64,000 nt of DNA from Venatoribacter cucullus (GTDB taxonomy: Bacteria > Pseudomonadota > Gammaproteobacteria > Pseudomonadales > Oceanobacteraceae): the NCBI RefSeq assembly GCF_016132445.1, contig NZ_CP046056.1, forward strand, positions 1,550,001 through 1,614,000. Direction: 5' to 3'. The position numbers and the translations under genes are program-made. A model generated the notes under the pieces. That model did not search any database. It was not told the DNA's origin and was given only the letters and a program-made list of their open reading frames with translations. This document shows, piece by piece, positions 54,384-63,985 of the stretch (position 1 is its first letter; the number at the start of each line of letters is the position of its first letter).

Positions 54384-57300
54384 TATTCGTAGTCCTTCTG
54401 CGCTTTGACCAATTCCATCACCTGCTGAATATCCACCTCATAGCCCTTGGACTCATCTCGGATCGCATTAGCGATTTCCTTCTCTTTAATGCGATCACCG
54501 TTCCAGTCGGCTTTTTTGGTGTAACGAATGGCGGTATCAATACGGTTAGCCAGCACTTCATCACGGCCTAAGTTATCGTACAACGCGCGTTTAGCGCCGG
54601 TGTCGATGGTCGGCGGATAAGTAACCGCTGCAGTGTCTTCCGGGCGTTTTACCATCCGAGCCAATTTGGCAATTTCTTCCAGATATTTTTTATACTCAAT
54701 CGCCTTTTCACGGCGCAGAGTAATCAGTTCATCCAACAACGCCGACATTTTTTCGTAGTAACGCGGGTTAACCGGGTTTTCGTCAATGATGGTTTTTCGC
54801 ACGTTGTTTTCAATGGCTTCGGCCATGGCTTCGTCATTTTTGCGCAAAGATTCCGGCAGCTGTTCAAGCCCGTCTACGCCTTTCTGCACCACCAGTTCAA
54901 TCAGCCCCAGCTCTTCAAAATCCATCAATTTTTCGCTGTCATCGGCGCGAATATACATATCCAGCAGATGACGCATAGCCGGCTCAAAGCGCTTCATATC
55001 CAGCGCATCACCGCTGGCAAGTTTGATTTCTTCGCGCAGTTTTTCGTAATGCGCCACTTCGGCACGAATAGCGTCTATCTGCTCGCGCGTATAACCCGCC
55101 TCCTGCATTTCGTTGGCGATATTGGCATAAGCACGAATCAACTTAGCCACTGACTGATACAGGTTTAAGCGCAAGGCTTCGCGCTCAGTTAATTCATCAG
55201 CATTGTTGCCCGACTCACCGCAAAAATAATGCTGATACTCAAGCTGACCACGGGGTGCCTTCACGTCTTCGCACAGGGCACGCACCACTTCCAGTGCGTT
55301 ATCCAGGTCTTCTTTAGCCTGCACTAACCGGTCTTTCAGCAGGCCGGCAACGTCTTCCTGATCGTAGCCATCAAAGGCTCCGGCGGTGTAATCCTTAATG
55401 GCTTTATCCAACGAGCGGAACAGGTCTTTATAGTCGATGATGTAGCCGTATTCTTTATCGTCGCCATCCAGTCGGTTAACCCGGCAAATAGCCTGAAACA
55501 AATTGTGGTCGGCCATCTGTTTGTCGATATACAGATAGGTTGCCGAAGGCGCATCAAAGCCGGTCAGCAGTTTGTCTACCACAATCAGCAGCCGCATTTG
55601 TCCCGGTTCTTTGATAAAGCGTTTTTTAACGTCTATCTCAAACTCATCCACGCGGCTGGCCGCCTGTTCTTCGGTGGTTTCAAAATAGTCCGCCAACATA
55701 CGGCGATAAATATCGTATTTGAACAGTTTTTCCGTCAGGCCTTCGCCGGTTTCTTCGCCTTTAATGCTGGCCGCCGTAGGCTGAAAGCTGGTAACAATAG
55801 CAACCTTACCGGCCAGATCGGTCTGGTTAAACATCTCGTAGGCTTTACACGCCTGATACACGCTGGCACACACCAACATGGCGTTGCCACGGCCATCCAT
55901 TAAGCGTGGGCGGGTTTCCATATCCAGAAGAATATCGTTCACAATCTGCTGCAGGCGCGACTTGCTCGACAGCACCTTCTGCATGGTGCCCCATTTCTGC
56001 TTTAGCTGGGTTTTGGCCAGCCCGGACAGTTCGCGGGTTTTGGCCTCAAACCATTCGTCGATCTTTTTCTGCGAAGTAATGTGCTGGTCGATATCACGGG
56101 CTTCGTAGCGCAAATCCAGCACCACGCCATCGGCCACCGCCTGATCGAACTTATAGGTATGAATGAAAGGGCCGAACACTTCGATGGATTTTTTCTTGTC
56201 CTTCTTCATCAGCGGCGTGCCGGTAAAACCAATAAACATCGCCTGCGGCAGAATGGTTTTCATGGCGTCGTGCAACTTGCCCGACTGGGTTCGGTGGCAT
56301 TCGTCCACAAACACAAACAGATTGCCCTTGGCCTGAAAGTTAGCCGGTAACGACGCCTTCAGCTCGGCGATAAAATCGGCCGCGTGTTGTTCGTTGTCAT
56401 CATCGTCATCACCAAAACGGCCAAACTTATGCACCAGCGAACACACCAGCCAGGGGGTGGGTTTATTCAGGCTATCAATCAGGTCGGCACCGCTTTTCGT
56501 GCGATAAATCTGCTCCTGCACGCCACTGAATACTTTCTCGATCTGCTCATCCAGCTCGCTGCGGTCGGTAATAATCAACACGCGGGCATTGGGCTGATTT
56601 TCACGAATCCACTTGGCCAGCCACACCATGGTTAAACTTTTACCCGAACCCTGGGTGTGCCAGATAATGCCACCCTCACGGCGGGCAATGTGCTTTTTAG
56701 CCGCCTGAATACCGAAATACTGGTTGTGCCGGCAGGTTTTTTTAACCCCGGCGTCAAACACCATAAAATCGTGAATCACTTCCAGAAAGCGCGCTTTGTT
56801 GCACAGTCGGGTCAGGTGGTAATCCAGCAAGTTGCCTTCTGGCAGGGTTTCATCGTCTTTCCATTCCAGATAATGCTTTTCCGGGGTTTCGATGGTGCCG
56901 TAGCGCAAGCCCTGGGTATCGTTACCGGCCATCACCAACTGCATGGTGGTGAAGAAATTGCGGATAAAGTCTTTCTTCTGGTTATCCAGATTCTGGTGAA
57001 TACCCTCGGTCACACTCACCGACGAACGCTTGAGTTCAATCACGCCCAGCGCAATGCCGTTTACATACAACACCAAATCCGGGCGCTTGGTTTTGGCCGA
57101 TTGCGATGTGCCTTTTACCGTCACCTCTTCGGCAATGGCAAAGTCGTTGGCTTCGGGGTTTTTCCAGTCGATCAGCCATACCGTCTGATTCAGCTCGCCT
57201 GCACCTTCTTTGTCTTTCACGCCGTAACGCAGCAGGCTGTACACCTCCTGATTGGCGTAATACAGGGTTTTGCCTTCTCCCAGCGCAGCAGCGGTATCCA

Positions 57301-57496
57301 ACTGACGCATCACACGCTTGATCAGCGCCTCGCTGATGCCGCGCTTCTGCAGCCAGGGCACCAGCAGGTCGGGCATCACATTGCGGTTATCGGGCCGGTC
57401 GCTCCAGTCGCCCAGATAGCGATAGCCCAGCTCGCTGCGGAATAACTCCACCACCCGGTTCTGTGTTGCGCGTTCGCGCTGGCCTACTACCGACAT
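54383..57496 (-). CDS. hsdR: Type I restriction endonuclease subunit HsdR
   Basis: A 1037-residue motor and nuclease subunit. The N-terminal nuclease has PDLVLYVNG (Asp near 140) and the ExK motif in GVIELKRS (154-156). The SF2 helicase has Walker A GSGKSLTM, motif II DECHR and motif VI region ICRVNRLDG. A long helical C-terminus contacts the methylase core. It cleaves DNA after translocation when the site is unmethylated. It is separated from darG by 160 bp holding a 24-bp direct repeat, so it may also be expressed separately. The start has GAAGG before it. Confidence 0.95.
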   Translation of the reverse strand: MSVVGQRERATQNRVVELFRSELGYRYLGDWSDRPDNRNVMPDLLVPWLQKRGISEALIKRVMRQLDTAAALGEGKTLYYANQEVYSLLRYGVKDKEGAGELNQTVWLIDWKNPEANDFAIAEEVTVKGTSQSAKTKRPDLVLYVNGIALGVIELKRSSVSVTEGIHQNLDNQKKDFIRNFFTTMQLVMAGNDTQGLRYGTIETPEKHYLEWKDDETLPEGNLLDYHLTRLCNKARFLEVIHDFMVFDAGVKKTCRHNQYFGIQAAKKHIARREGGIIWHTQGSGKSLTMVWLAKWIRENQPNARVLIITDRSELDEQIEKVFSGVQEQIYRTKSGADLIDSLNKPTPWLVCSLVHKFGRFGDDDDDNEQHAADFIAELKASLPANFQAKGNLFVFVDECHRTQSGKLHDAMKTILPQAMFIGFTGTPLMKKDKKKSIEVFGPFIHTYKFDQAVADGVVLDLRYEARDIDQHITSQKKIDEWFEAKTRELSGLAKTQLKQKWGTMQKVLSSKSRLQQIVNDILLDMETRPRLMDGRGNAMLVCASVYQACKAYEMFNQTDLAGKVAIVTSFQPTAASIKGEETGEGLTEKLFKYDIYRRMLADYFETTEEQAASRVDEFEIDVKKRFIKEPGQMRLLIVVDKLLTGFDAPSATYLYIDKQMADHNLFQAICRVNRLDGDDKEYGYIIDYKDLFRSLDKAIKDYTAGAFDGYDQEDVAGLLKDRLVQAKEDLDNALEVVRALCEDVKAPRGQLEYQHYFCGESGNNADELTEREALRLNLYQSVAKLIRAYANIANEMQEAGYTREQIDAIRAEVAHYEKLREEIKLASGDALDMKRFEPAMRHLLDMYIRADDSEKLMDFEELGLIELVVQKGVDGLEQLPESLRKNDEAMAEAIENNVRKTIIDENPVNPRYYEKMSALLDELITLRREKAIEYKKYLEEIAKLARMVKRPEDTAAVTYPPTIDTGAKRALYDNLGRDEVLANRIDTAIRYTKKADWNGDRIKEKEIANAIRDESKGYEVDIQQVMELVKAQKDYE

Positions 57497-57534
57497 ACCT
57501 TCAATCCCTTAAAAGCCCATTCCAGTTAGATGCC

Positions 57535-57658
57535 CATCAAACAACGATCAAACAAATCTGAACGCTGCTAACCCGCATGGATACAGGCATACGCCCGTTA
57601 ATGGCAAGATTATTAACTATCAGGAACTGTAACTCATCAAACAACGATCAAACAAATC
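57535..57658. repeat. Exact 24-bp direct repeat in the darG-hsdR gap
   Basis: CATCAAACAACGATCAAACAAATC occurs at 57535-57558 and 57635-57658. The second copy overlaps the darG stop codon. Each copy holds two ATCAAACAA motifs, so four are present. It may be a scar of insertion or deletion, or an operator. Confidence 0.95.
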
Positions 57659-58727
57659 AGGCAGCCTGAAACCGAGCCAGACGCTCAATCGCAATGTGCA
57701 GGCTGTTGTCGTCGAACAACCGATTCTTACGCTGCGCCCAACGCGCCCCCGCTGGCCAGTGCTGCAATGCCGCGCGCACATCGGCCACATTGGCATTAAC
57801 CCCCTCACGGGTTAACAGCCAATCGACGGTTGCCAGCAGCTCCATGCCATAGGGGCTTTCAAAGCCTTCAATCATGGCCGAGGCCATTTCCAGTGCAGGC
57901 ACATAGTCTTTGGCGGCCGAATTCAGGTAGGCCTGCACCTTGTCGCGGGTTTCGTCACGAAACCAGATCACGTCCAGTGGGTCGCTGTCGGGAATACGCT
58001 TCTCGGCCTTCAGATAACTGCCATCCAGTGCATTCAGCAGATGATCAAGGTTATTGGCGTAGGGGCCGTAATTATTGGCAACAAAATTCAGCTGCAGCTT
58101 ATCGGGCAGCCCCTGCAACTGAATGGCGCGCTGAAGGAACCAGGCCAGCTTCTGAATTTCCAGCAGGCTGCAATCAATACCCAGCAACCAGTAACGGCGC
58201 ACCAGTTCGGCCACTAAGGCCCGTGCTTCGGTAAGATTCTGCACGCCATTACGCTTGGCCACGTTCTGGTAGGCAGCAGTTGGTTCGTACACCAGCACCT
58301 GCACACCGGGTATATCCCCCAGCGCGGCCTCGATACGGGGTTTTACATCCGCCCAGCTCAGGCCACCGTTCCCTGCTCCCAACGGCGGAATGGCAATCGA
58401 CTGTACCTGCTGCTCGACAATAAAGCGCCGTAAATCCTGCAGGCCAGACTCTACCCACTCCATGCGGGAGTTGCCGCGCCAGTGCTGTTTGGTGGGAAAA
58501 TTCACAATCCAGCGCGGGCCCATCAGTTCACCGGTTTCGGTAATGAACATATGCCCGGTCTGCACCTGCTGTTGCTTACAGGCCTGAGCATAGGCCTGCA
58601 TATTGGCCGGGAAGCGCTCTTTGAACATCAATGCAATGCCCTTGCCCATCACACCCACGGTGTTAACGGTGTTTACCAGCGCCTCAACCGGCGCTTCCAG
58701 CAAGTTGCCCTGTGTGTATTCAATCAT
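57657..58727 (-). CDS. darG: DarG macrodomain DNA ADP-ribosyl glycohydrolase (antitoxin)
   Basis: 356 residues. The macrodomain (1-155) has the loop [12 protein letters not shown] (25-36), the FPTKQHWR block with K80 at the position of the catalytic lysine of known DarG, and [13 protein letters not shown]. The C-terminal half (about 170-355; [17 protein letters not shown] and the [14 protein letters not shown] block) is the DarT-binding domain. It removes ADP-ribose from thymidine in DNA and binds DarT directly. The start follows TGATG overlap with darT; ATG 4 codons earlier is possible. It is the only antitoxin seen for two DarT-like proteins. Confidence 0.95.
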   Translation of the reverse strand: MIEYTQGNLLEAPVEALVNTVNTVGVMGKGIALMFKERFPANMQAYAQACKQQQVQTGHMFITETGELMGPRWIVNFPTKQHWRGNSRMEWVESGLQDLRRFIVEQQVQSIAIPPLGAGNGGLSWADVKPRIEAALGDIPGVQVLVYEPTAAYQNVAKRNGVQNLTEARALVAELVRRYWLLGIDCSLLEIQKLAWFLQRAIQLQGLPDKLQLNFVANNYGPYANNLDHLLNALDGSYLKAEKRIPDSDPLDVIWFRDETRDKVQAYLNSAAKDYVPALEMASAMIEGFESPYGMELLATVDWLLTREGVNANVADVRAALQHWPAGARWAQRKNRLFDDNSLHIAIERLARFQAA

Positions 58728-59371
58728 CAGAAGTACCATCCCGGCCGGGCTTCAACCTGAAGCCCCAGCCCTTGTGCTGTTACCTGAGCCTGAACATCGG
58801 CCCGGTCTGTGTCGTTATGGGTGATGATACCGATCAGCGCCGTAACAGGACAATGCTGATACACCAACGCCTCGGCTTGATAGCGTTCGATCTTGGCCGG
58901 ATCATCGACACTGCGCGCAAAATCGCGCCGCTGCAGCAAAGGCCAGTCGATCTTATCCAGATGTGCAGCACAGGTGTAGAAATTCGCCCATTGGTAATAG
59001 GCATGGCTGTCGGTAAACACATAGGGCAAGCCCGCCTGCTCCAGCCGGTGAATGCTGGACACCAGAATCACGATCTCGTCATTGCTACGGCGGGTAATGC
59101 CGCCCCAGCCGGTCTGAATATTGCGCAACATGGGCGAAAACGGCGTGAAATAAAACGGCACATAATCATTCAGCACACCAAATGGCCGCACCGGCACCCG
59201 GTGGCTGCCGCGCTTAGTGATCAGCTCCGGGTTGCCAATGGATACCCAATTATCCGAGTGCTGCGCATGATTTCCCGCATACAGACCATTGGCCAGAATC
59301 CACGGCAGGTTATCCCGGTGCACAATACGCCAGATCAGGGCTTTTTGAGGATTCAGGCTGGTATAAAGCAT
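58727..59371 (-). CDS. darT: DarT DNA-thymidine ADP-ribosyltransferase toxin
   Basis: 214 residues. Very close to the E. coli DarT sequence as I recall it: [45 protein letters not shown] and the catalytic glutamate E167 in ERYQAEALV. It attaches ADP-ribose from NAD+ to thymidine in single-stranded DNA, blocking replication and aborting phage growth. The start MLYTSLNP has AAGGTGAT before it; codons open further up overlap the preceding gene. It begins four bases after the stop of a second DarT-like gene. Confidence 0.95.
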   Translation of the reverse strand: MLYTSLNPQKALIWRIVHRDNLPWILANGLYAGNHAQHSDNWVSIGNPELITKRGSHRVPVRPFGVLNDYVPFYFTPFSPMLRNIQTGWGGITRRSNDEIVILVSSIHRLEQAGLPYVFTDSHAYYQWANFYTCAAHLDKIDWPLLQRRDFARSVDDPAKIERYQAEALVYQHCPVTALIGIITHNDTDRADVQAQVTAQGLGLQVEARPGWYF

Positions 59372-59375
59372 GGCA

Positions 59376-59966
59376 TCACCTTGCAAACATCCACGGCGCC
59401 ACATTGACATGAAGCGTCAAACCGGCGGCTTTCAGATACGCCTGAACAGTCGCCCTATCTGCGTCAGTTTTTACATAGATGGAATGAAATTTCGCAGCAT
59501 CAACGGTTACCGGTGACAGGCATTCCGCCATGCAAGTCTGCTTGTAGTCCTGATCAGTGGCGTAACTGTGCTCTTCGCTGTGCATTAAATCCCAGTTAAT
59601 GGCATTAAAGCCCGCGTCATAATCCATAATGTCCGGGGCTGCACCGCACAGCGGATGGCTGGGTACAATCTTCCAGTTATTGGCCTTTGCCAACTCACGA
59701 TGAACCGCTAAAACAACAAAGGGCGTCGCTGGATGTTTGTGCATAACTGCATAGTCAAACGGGGTGCGTGAGAAAAAGTGAAACGGCACATGCTCTTCCA
59801 ACCCTTTGCTCTTACGTGACTCCAGAATGCTGTGATCCGCCACATCAGCAAAACCCGCACCCGACAATGCGGCACGTGACTGCAGCCCATTTTTCAAAAT
59901 CGACGGCAGATTCTCCATTGCCGTGAGGTGATAGAGCAGTTTCTGATTTTTATAATTTTTTGCCAT
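59376..59966 (-). CDS. Second DarT-like (DUF4433) ADP-ribosyltransferase
   Basis: 196 residues, clearly different from the DarT below it yet of the same family. It opens LLYHLTAMENLPSILKNGL, like the NAD-binding start of DarT/DUF4433 proteins. EEHVPFHFFSRTPFDYAV matches the [10 protein letters not shown] region, and it has a glutamate (E148) in KQTCMAECLSPVTV at the place of the catalytic EALV. The overall length and fold order fit an active enzyme. The target base or sequence may differ. The start follows a TAAGG site made from the hsdS stop, 9 bp away, so translation is coupled. No own DarG is present. Confidence 0.85.
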   Translation of the reverse strand: MAKNYKNQKLLYHLTAMENLPSILKNGLQSRAALSGAGFADVADHSILESRKSKGLEEHVPFHFFSRTPFDYAVMHKHPATPFVVLAVHRELAKANNWKIVPSHPLCGAAPDIMDYDAGFNAINWDLMHSEEHSYATDQDYKQTCMAECLSPVTVDAAKFHSIYVKTDADRATVQAYLKAAGLTLHVNVAPWMFAR

Positions 59967-59975
59967 GTTATGTCC

Positions 59976-61472
59976 TTATACTAAACGGGTTTTTCCGGTC
60001 AGCAGTTCCTGCATCATGCCCTGTTTAATCTGGCGGGTTTTGTTGAGGCGTTGCTCCAGTGCCTGAATCTCGTTGTCCATATCGGAAAGGATGGTGGCGA
60101 TGGCGGTTTGTTCTTCAGCATTCGGATAGCACACACTAATTCTCCCAAGTGCACTACGAGAAATTCTCTTATGTGTTGTACCACCAACCTGTTCGAGAAC
60201 AGATTTAAACCAATCAGATGAAGAAAAATATTGATTGTAGAACTCCCGATTAGCCACTTCAGACGATGATCTAAATATTGTGACATCAACAGAAGTAATT
60301 ACTTTATCTTCACCAATATCAGGAAGAATGCATGATCGTCCAGCAGGTTCTGCCAAACGACAAATCAGTAAATCACCTTTCCTTAATTCCTTACACTTTA
60401 ATTTTTCAAAAGACTCTTCAAAAATGTACTTCTTCGCGTCTTTTTCAATATAACGACCAACACCTATATTTCCTGTTTGTATTAGCCTGACACCTTTATC
60501 TGTAATGTGTTCTGCTTCAATCCAGTCACCATCATCAAAAAGACTTTTTTGACAACCAGCCAGCTCAAAGACAGTTTTTAAATCCCAATCCTCCGGTATT
60601 TCCCCCAACTCACTGGGCTTGGTGCCTTTTGGCGTACCATCGTCGCGCAACGCAAATTGCGGCAGGCGGGTGCGGCCGGTGAGGAGTTGTTGCATGGTGG
60701 CGGTTTTAATCGCCTGTTTTTTGGCGATCAGTTTTTCCAGCTCGCTGACCAGGGCATCGACATCGGATAAGGCATTAGCGATGGCGGTTTGTTCTCGCTT
60801 ACTACTGGGCAAAGGAACAAAGAAATTTTCCATCTCGCCTTTCTGGGTATGTACTAGCGCAGACGCACCATGTGCGGAATCTTCAATCTGCTTGGTTAAT
60901 TGTTTCAGAATGTGGAAAAAATATCCTGAATCAACACCCTCGCCCCTAACTACCAATTTCCAAGTATGGTAATTGAGGAGCGCATCACCACCAAACCAGA
61001 TATGAGGCCCGAATGAGGTGCCCCGACTGCCGGACCATGCAAAAAGAAGCTGTCCATCCTGCACAAATATTTTAGGGTCGTAGTATCCCTGATAGTGGTT
61101 AAACTCATCAGAACCATTAAGGTTTTGAATTCTTATAATAGGCAGGCCTTCTGTGCTCCATTCATAAGGCTTAAAGCCTCGCCCATTAATCAGAGTACAG
61201 ATTTCACCAAATTTCGGCGTATTCCAATCCGCCGGAATCACTCCCACTTCCGTTTGTTTATAGCCCGGCGGGCACACCATTCCCACCTGCGCAGGATTCA
61301 GACCTGCGCTGGCAGAACGTGAAACATATCCGGCACTGGCCTCTGCCGTATACTTTGGACTTACTTCCGCTACTCCGCTGGTACGCCGGCTATCCATGCC
61401 TCCGCCCTGCGGGCCGCCGCAAGCGGCGTTCGCTGTTTGTGAAGAAATAGGTTCTCCCGAAAAACTTGTCAT
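59976..61472 (-). CDS. hsdS: Type I restriction-modification specificity subunit HsdS
   Basis: 498 residues with two target recognition domains and two conserved helical spacers (QTAIANALSDVDALVSELEK and QTAIATILSDMDNEIQALEQ). It determines which bipartite site HsdM methylates and HsdR cuts. The first 60 or so residues are a low-complexity lead before PPGYKQTEVGVIPADW that is unusual for HsdS. The second TRD (about residues 300-455) lies in DNA distinctly richer in A and T than the spacers, suggesting TRD exchange. The ATG overlaps the hsdM stop (ATGA). Confidence 0.94.
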   Translation of the reverse strand: MTSFSGEPISSQTANAACGGPQGGGMDSRRTSGVAEVSPKYTAEASAGYVSRSASAGLNPAQVGMVCPPGYKQTEVGVIPADWNTPKFGEICTLINGRGFKPYEWSTEGLPIIRIQNLNGSDEFNHYQGYYDPKIFVQDGQLLFAWSGSRGTSFGPHIWFGGDALLNYHTWKLVVRGEGVDSGYFFHILKQLTKQIEDSAHGASALVHTQKGEMENFFVPLPSSKREQTAIANALSDVDALVSELEKLIAKKQAIKTATMQQLLTGRTRLPQFALRDDGTPKGTKPSELGEIPEDWDLKTVFELAGCQKSLFDDGDWIEAEHITDKGVRLIQTGNIGVGRYIEKDAKKYIFEESFEKLKCKELRKGDLLICRLAEPAGRSCILPDIGEDKVITSVDVTIFRSSSEVANREFYNQYFSSSDWFKSVLEQVGGTTHKRISRSALGRISVCYPNAEEQTAIATILSDMDNEIQALEQRLNKTRQIKQGMMQELLTGKTRLV

Positions 61473-63985
61473 ACCGTCCACTCCAGCCCCATGGCTCTTA
61501 AGTGACCAGCGACTTTGTCGCTTAACGCATCGACCGATTGGGTAATGGCCGGCAGTGGTTCGGCGTAGCGCTCCTCCAGCTCCTTAACGCGGTTAGCCAG
61601 TTGCTGAGTCATGCGCTCAATTTCGGCCTGCAGGCCGGCTTGTAATGTGGCCAGCCACTTATCGTCCACCACCAGCGCTTTGATGTCGTCTTCATCCAGT
61701 TTGCTGTATTGCTGGAATATGGCCAGGTCGAGTTCGTCCTGGGCTTCTTTTAAAGCTTTTTTGGCTTTTGTTTCTGCGTCCATCAGCTTGCTGCATTGCT
61801 GCAGGGCGTACCATTCCTCGTAGGCTTCGGGATGTTCTGCCTCATAGTTATCGTTTAACAACTCAGCACCACCCAAAGTAATGGCCAATGCTTTAATACG
61901 AGCCTTAACCGTCGCAGCGGTGACTTTGTCTTTATCGTTCAGGGCGTCGTTGAGCAGGCCGTCTTCACCGCTGTTTTCCTCGATGAAGCTTTCCAGTTCC
62001 TGCGCGGCGCTGTCGAGGTTGGCTTGCAGTTGCTCGATATGGCGTAACTGGCTGCTGAAAAAGCGCTCGGCTATTAATGCCGGCGGAATCAGCTCGGCTT
62101 TGTATTTGCTTTTGCCAATCACCAGATCGGGCTGTTCTTTGATTTTTTCCTGTTTGCTTTTATCGGCCACCAGCTCGCGCAGCTGGGCGGCGGCTTGCCA
62201 GCCGTCCTGGGTAATCAGGTACAGGTCGTCCTGCAATGTGTCGGCCCAGTAGTCCATTAAAATCTGGTACACATCGTATTTGCTCAGCAGTGGCACACTG
62301 CTGTAGCGGTTGAGCAGGTCTTCGGCAATACGGTGAATAATGTCTTTGGGCTTTTCGCCCAGGGTAATTTCATCCAGCGCGGCGGCGCTGGCCCAGTCGT
62401 TAAAGGGCTGGGTGCTGGCTGTAGCAAAAGCAGTAAATTCCGGGTGAGCCAGAATACTGGCTTTTACCACGGAGGCCTTCACCAGCGCGGTGCTGTAGCC
62501 GGGGCGGCCCGGTACAAACAGGCTGGCGCGGATGCTGGGGAATACCTGCCAGTAACGCTCTAAGGCGTCGATATCGCGGTTGGGAATGCCGCCCTGCAGG
62601 TGGGCGCTTAAATCGTGCAGGTCTTCGGCTTCGCTGCTGTCGATATAGCGCGGAATGTTCAGGTTGTAATCGTTGGCGGCGATTTCACTTAACGGCACCA
62701 TGCGGCTGTAGCGCGGCAGTTGCAGTTGTTTGGTGAAGACATCGACGATTTTGTGAATGTCCTGCGAGCGCAGGCGGTTTTTATTGCCGTCTTTGGCGAA
62801 GCCTTTGCTGGCATCGACCATAAAAATGCCCTGTTTATCACTGGCTGCGCCAGTTGCGCTGAAGGCTCTCTGCGGCGCCTGCTCTTTGTCGATCACAATA
62901 ATGCAGGCAGGAATGCCGGTGCCGTAAAACAGGTTGGCCGGCAGGCCGATAATGCCTTTGATGTAACCCTGTTTGATCAGGTTTTCGCGGATACGGGCTT
63001 CGGCATTACCCCGGAACAATACGCCGTGGGGCAGAATCACCGCGCCTTTGCCGGTGCTGTTCAGGCTTTTGAGAATGTGCAGCAGAAAGGCGTAGTCGCC
63101 GTTTTTTTCTGGCGGAATGCCCCAGCTGAAGCGGCCAAATTCGTCTTCTTGCGGGTTGATGCCGCTGGTCCAGTTTTTATTGGAAAACGGCGGGTTGGCC
63201 ACGGCAAAGTCGAAGGTTTTCAGTTGGCCGTTAGAGTCTTTCCACTGCGGTGATGCCAGGGTGTTGCCCTTCCAGATTTTGGCGGTGGCGTTGTTATGCA
63301 GAATCATGTTCATACGTGCCAATGCACTGGTGGCGTTGTCCATTTCCTGGCCGAAAATCGACAAGCCACGCGGTGCTTCATCGCTGGCTTTTAACAACAG
63401 CGAGCCGGAACCACAGGTTGGGTCGTATACCGTAGCGTCTTGCGATGTATCACTGGTAATGCCCACCACTTTGGCGAGGATGCGCGACACTTCCGCCGGG
63501 GTATAAAACTGGCCTTTGCTTTTACCCGATTCGGTCGCGAAGTGGCGCATTAAGTATTCGTAAGCGTCGCCCAAAAGGTCGTCGCCGTCGGCGCGGTTGC
63601 CGGACAGATCGATGCCTTCAAAGATACCAATCAGATTGGTGAGGCGATCGACCATTTCTTTGCCTTTGCCGAGCTTGTCTTCGTCGTTGAAGTCGGCAAC
63701 GTCGATCACGCCTTTCAGGTCGTTGGCTTCGGCCAGTGCGCCGATGATTTTGTTGATTTTGTCGCCGATTTCTTTGTCGTTTTTGGCGGCGATCATATCG
63801 TCAAAGCTGGCACCGTCGGGCACGTCGATCATGCCGTAGGGGTCGTCTTTGTATTTGTCAGAGACGTACTTCATAAACAACAGGGTGAGTACGTAATCTT
63901 TGTATTGCGAGGCATCCATACCGCCGCGCAGTTCGTCGCAGCTGGACCAGAGGGATGAATAAAGCTGGGTTTTCTTAATGGCCAT
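61469..63985 (-). CDS. hsdM: Type I restriction-modification methyltransferase subunit HsdM, long form
   Basis: 838 residues, longer than the usual 500-540. The N-terminal helical domain precedes an N6-adenine methyltransferase with SAM motif DPTCGSGS (188-195) and the catalytic ANPPFSN (NPPF at 264-267). After the core there is about 300 residues of further sequence, ending in long coiled-coil stretches (650-838) such as LDSAAQELESFIEEN and EAQDELDLAIFQQYSKL. It is the first gene of the defence operon in view, with AGGAAC before the ATG; the promoter lies at or beyond the window end. Confidence 0.94.
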   Translation of the reverse strand: MAIKKTQLYSSLWSSCDELRGGMDASQYKDYVLTLLFMKYVSDKYKDDPYGMIDVPDGASFDDMIAAKNDKEIGDKINKIIGALAEANDLKGVIDVADFNDEDKLGKGKEMVDRLTNLIGIFEGIDLSGNRADGDDLLGDAYEYLMRHFATESGKSKGQFYTPAEVSRILAKVVGITSDTSQDATVYDPTCGSGSLLLKASDEAPRGLSIFGQEMDNATSALARMNMILHNNATAKIWKGNTLASPQWKDSNGQLKTFDFAVANPPFSNKNWTSGINPQEDEFGRFSWGIPPEKNGDYAFLLHILKSLNSTGKGAVILPHGVLFRGNAEARIRENLIKQGYIKGIIGLPANLFYGTGIPACIIVIDKEQAPQRAFSATGAASDKQGIFMVDASKGFAKDGNKNRLRSQDIHKIVDVFTKQLQLPRYSRMVPLSEIAANDYNLNIPRYIDSSEAEDLHDLSAHLQGGIPNRDIDALERYWQVFPSIRASLFVPGRPGYSTALVKASVVKASILAHPEFTAFATASTQPFNDWASAAALDEITLGEKPKDIIHRIAEDLLNRYSSVPLLSKYDVYQILMDYWADTLQDDLYLITQDGWQAAAQLRELVADKSKQEKIKEQPDLVIGKSKYKAELIPPALIAERFFSSQLRHIEQLQANLDSAAQELESFIEENSGEDGLLNDALNDKDKVTAATVKARIKALAITLGGAELLNDNYEAEHPEAYEEWYALQQCSKLMDAETKAKKALKEAQDELDLAIFQQYSKLDEDDIKALVVDDKWLATLQAGLQAEIERMTQQLANRVKELEERYAEPLPAITQSVDALSDKVAGHLRAMGLEWTV

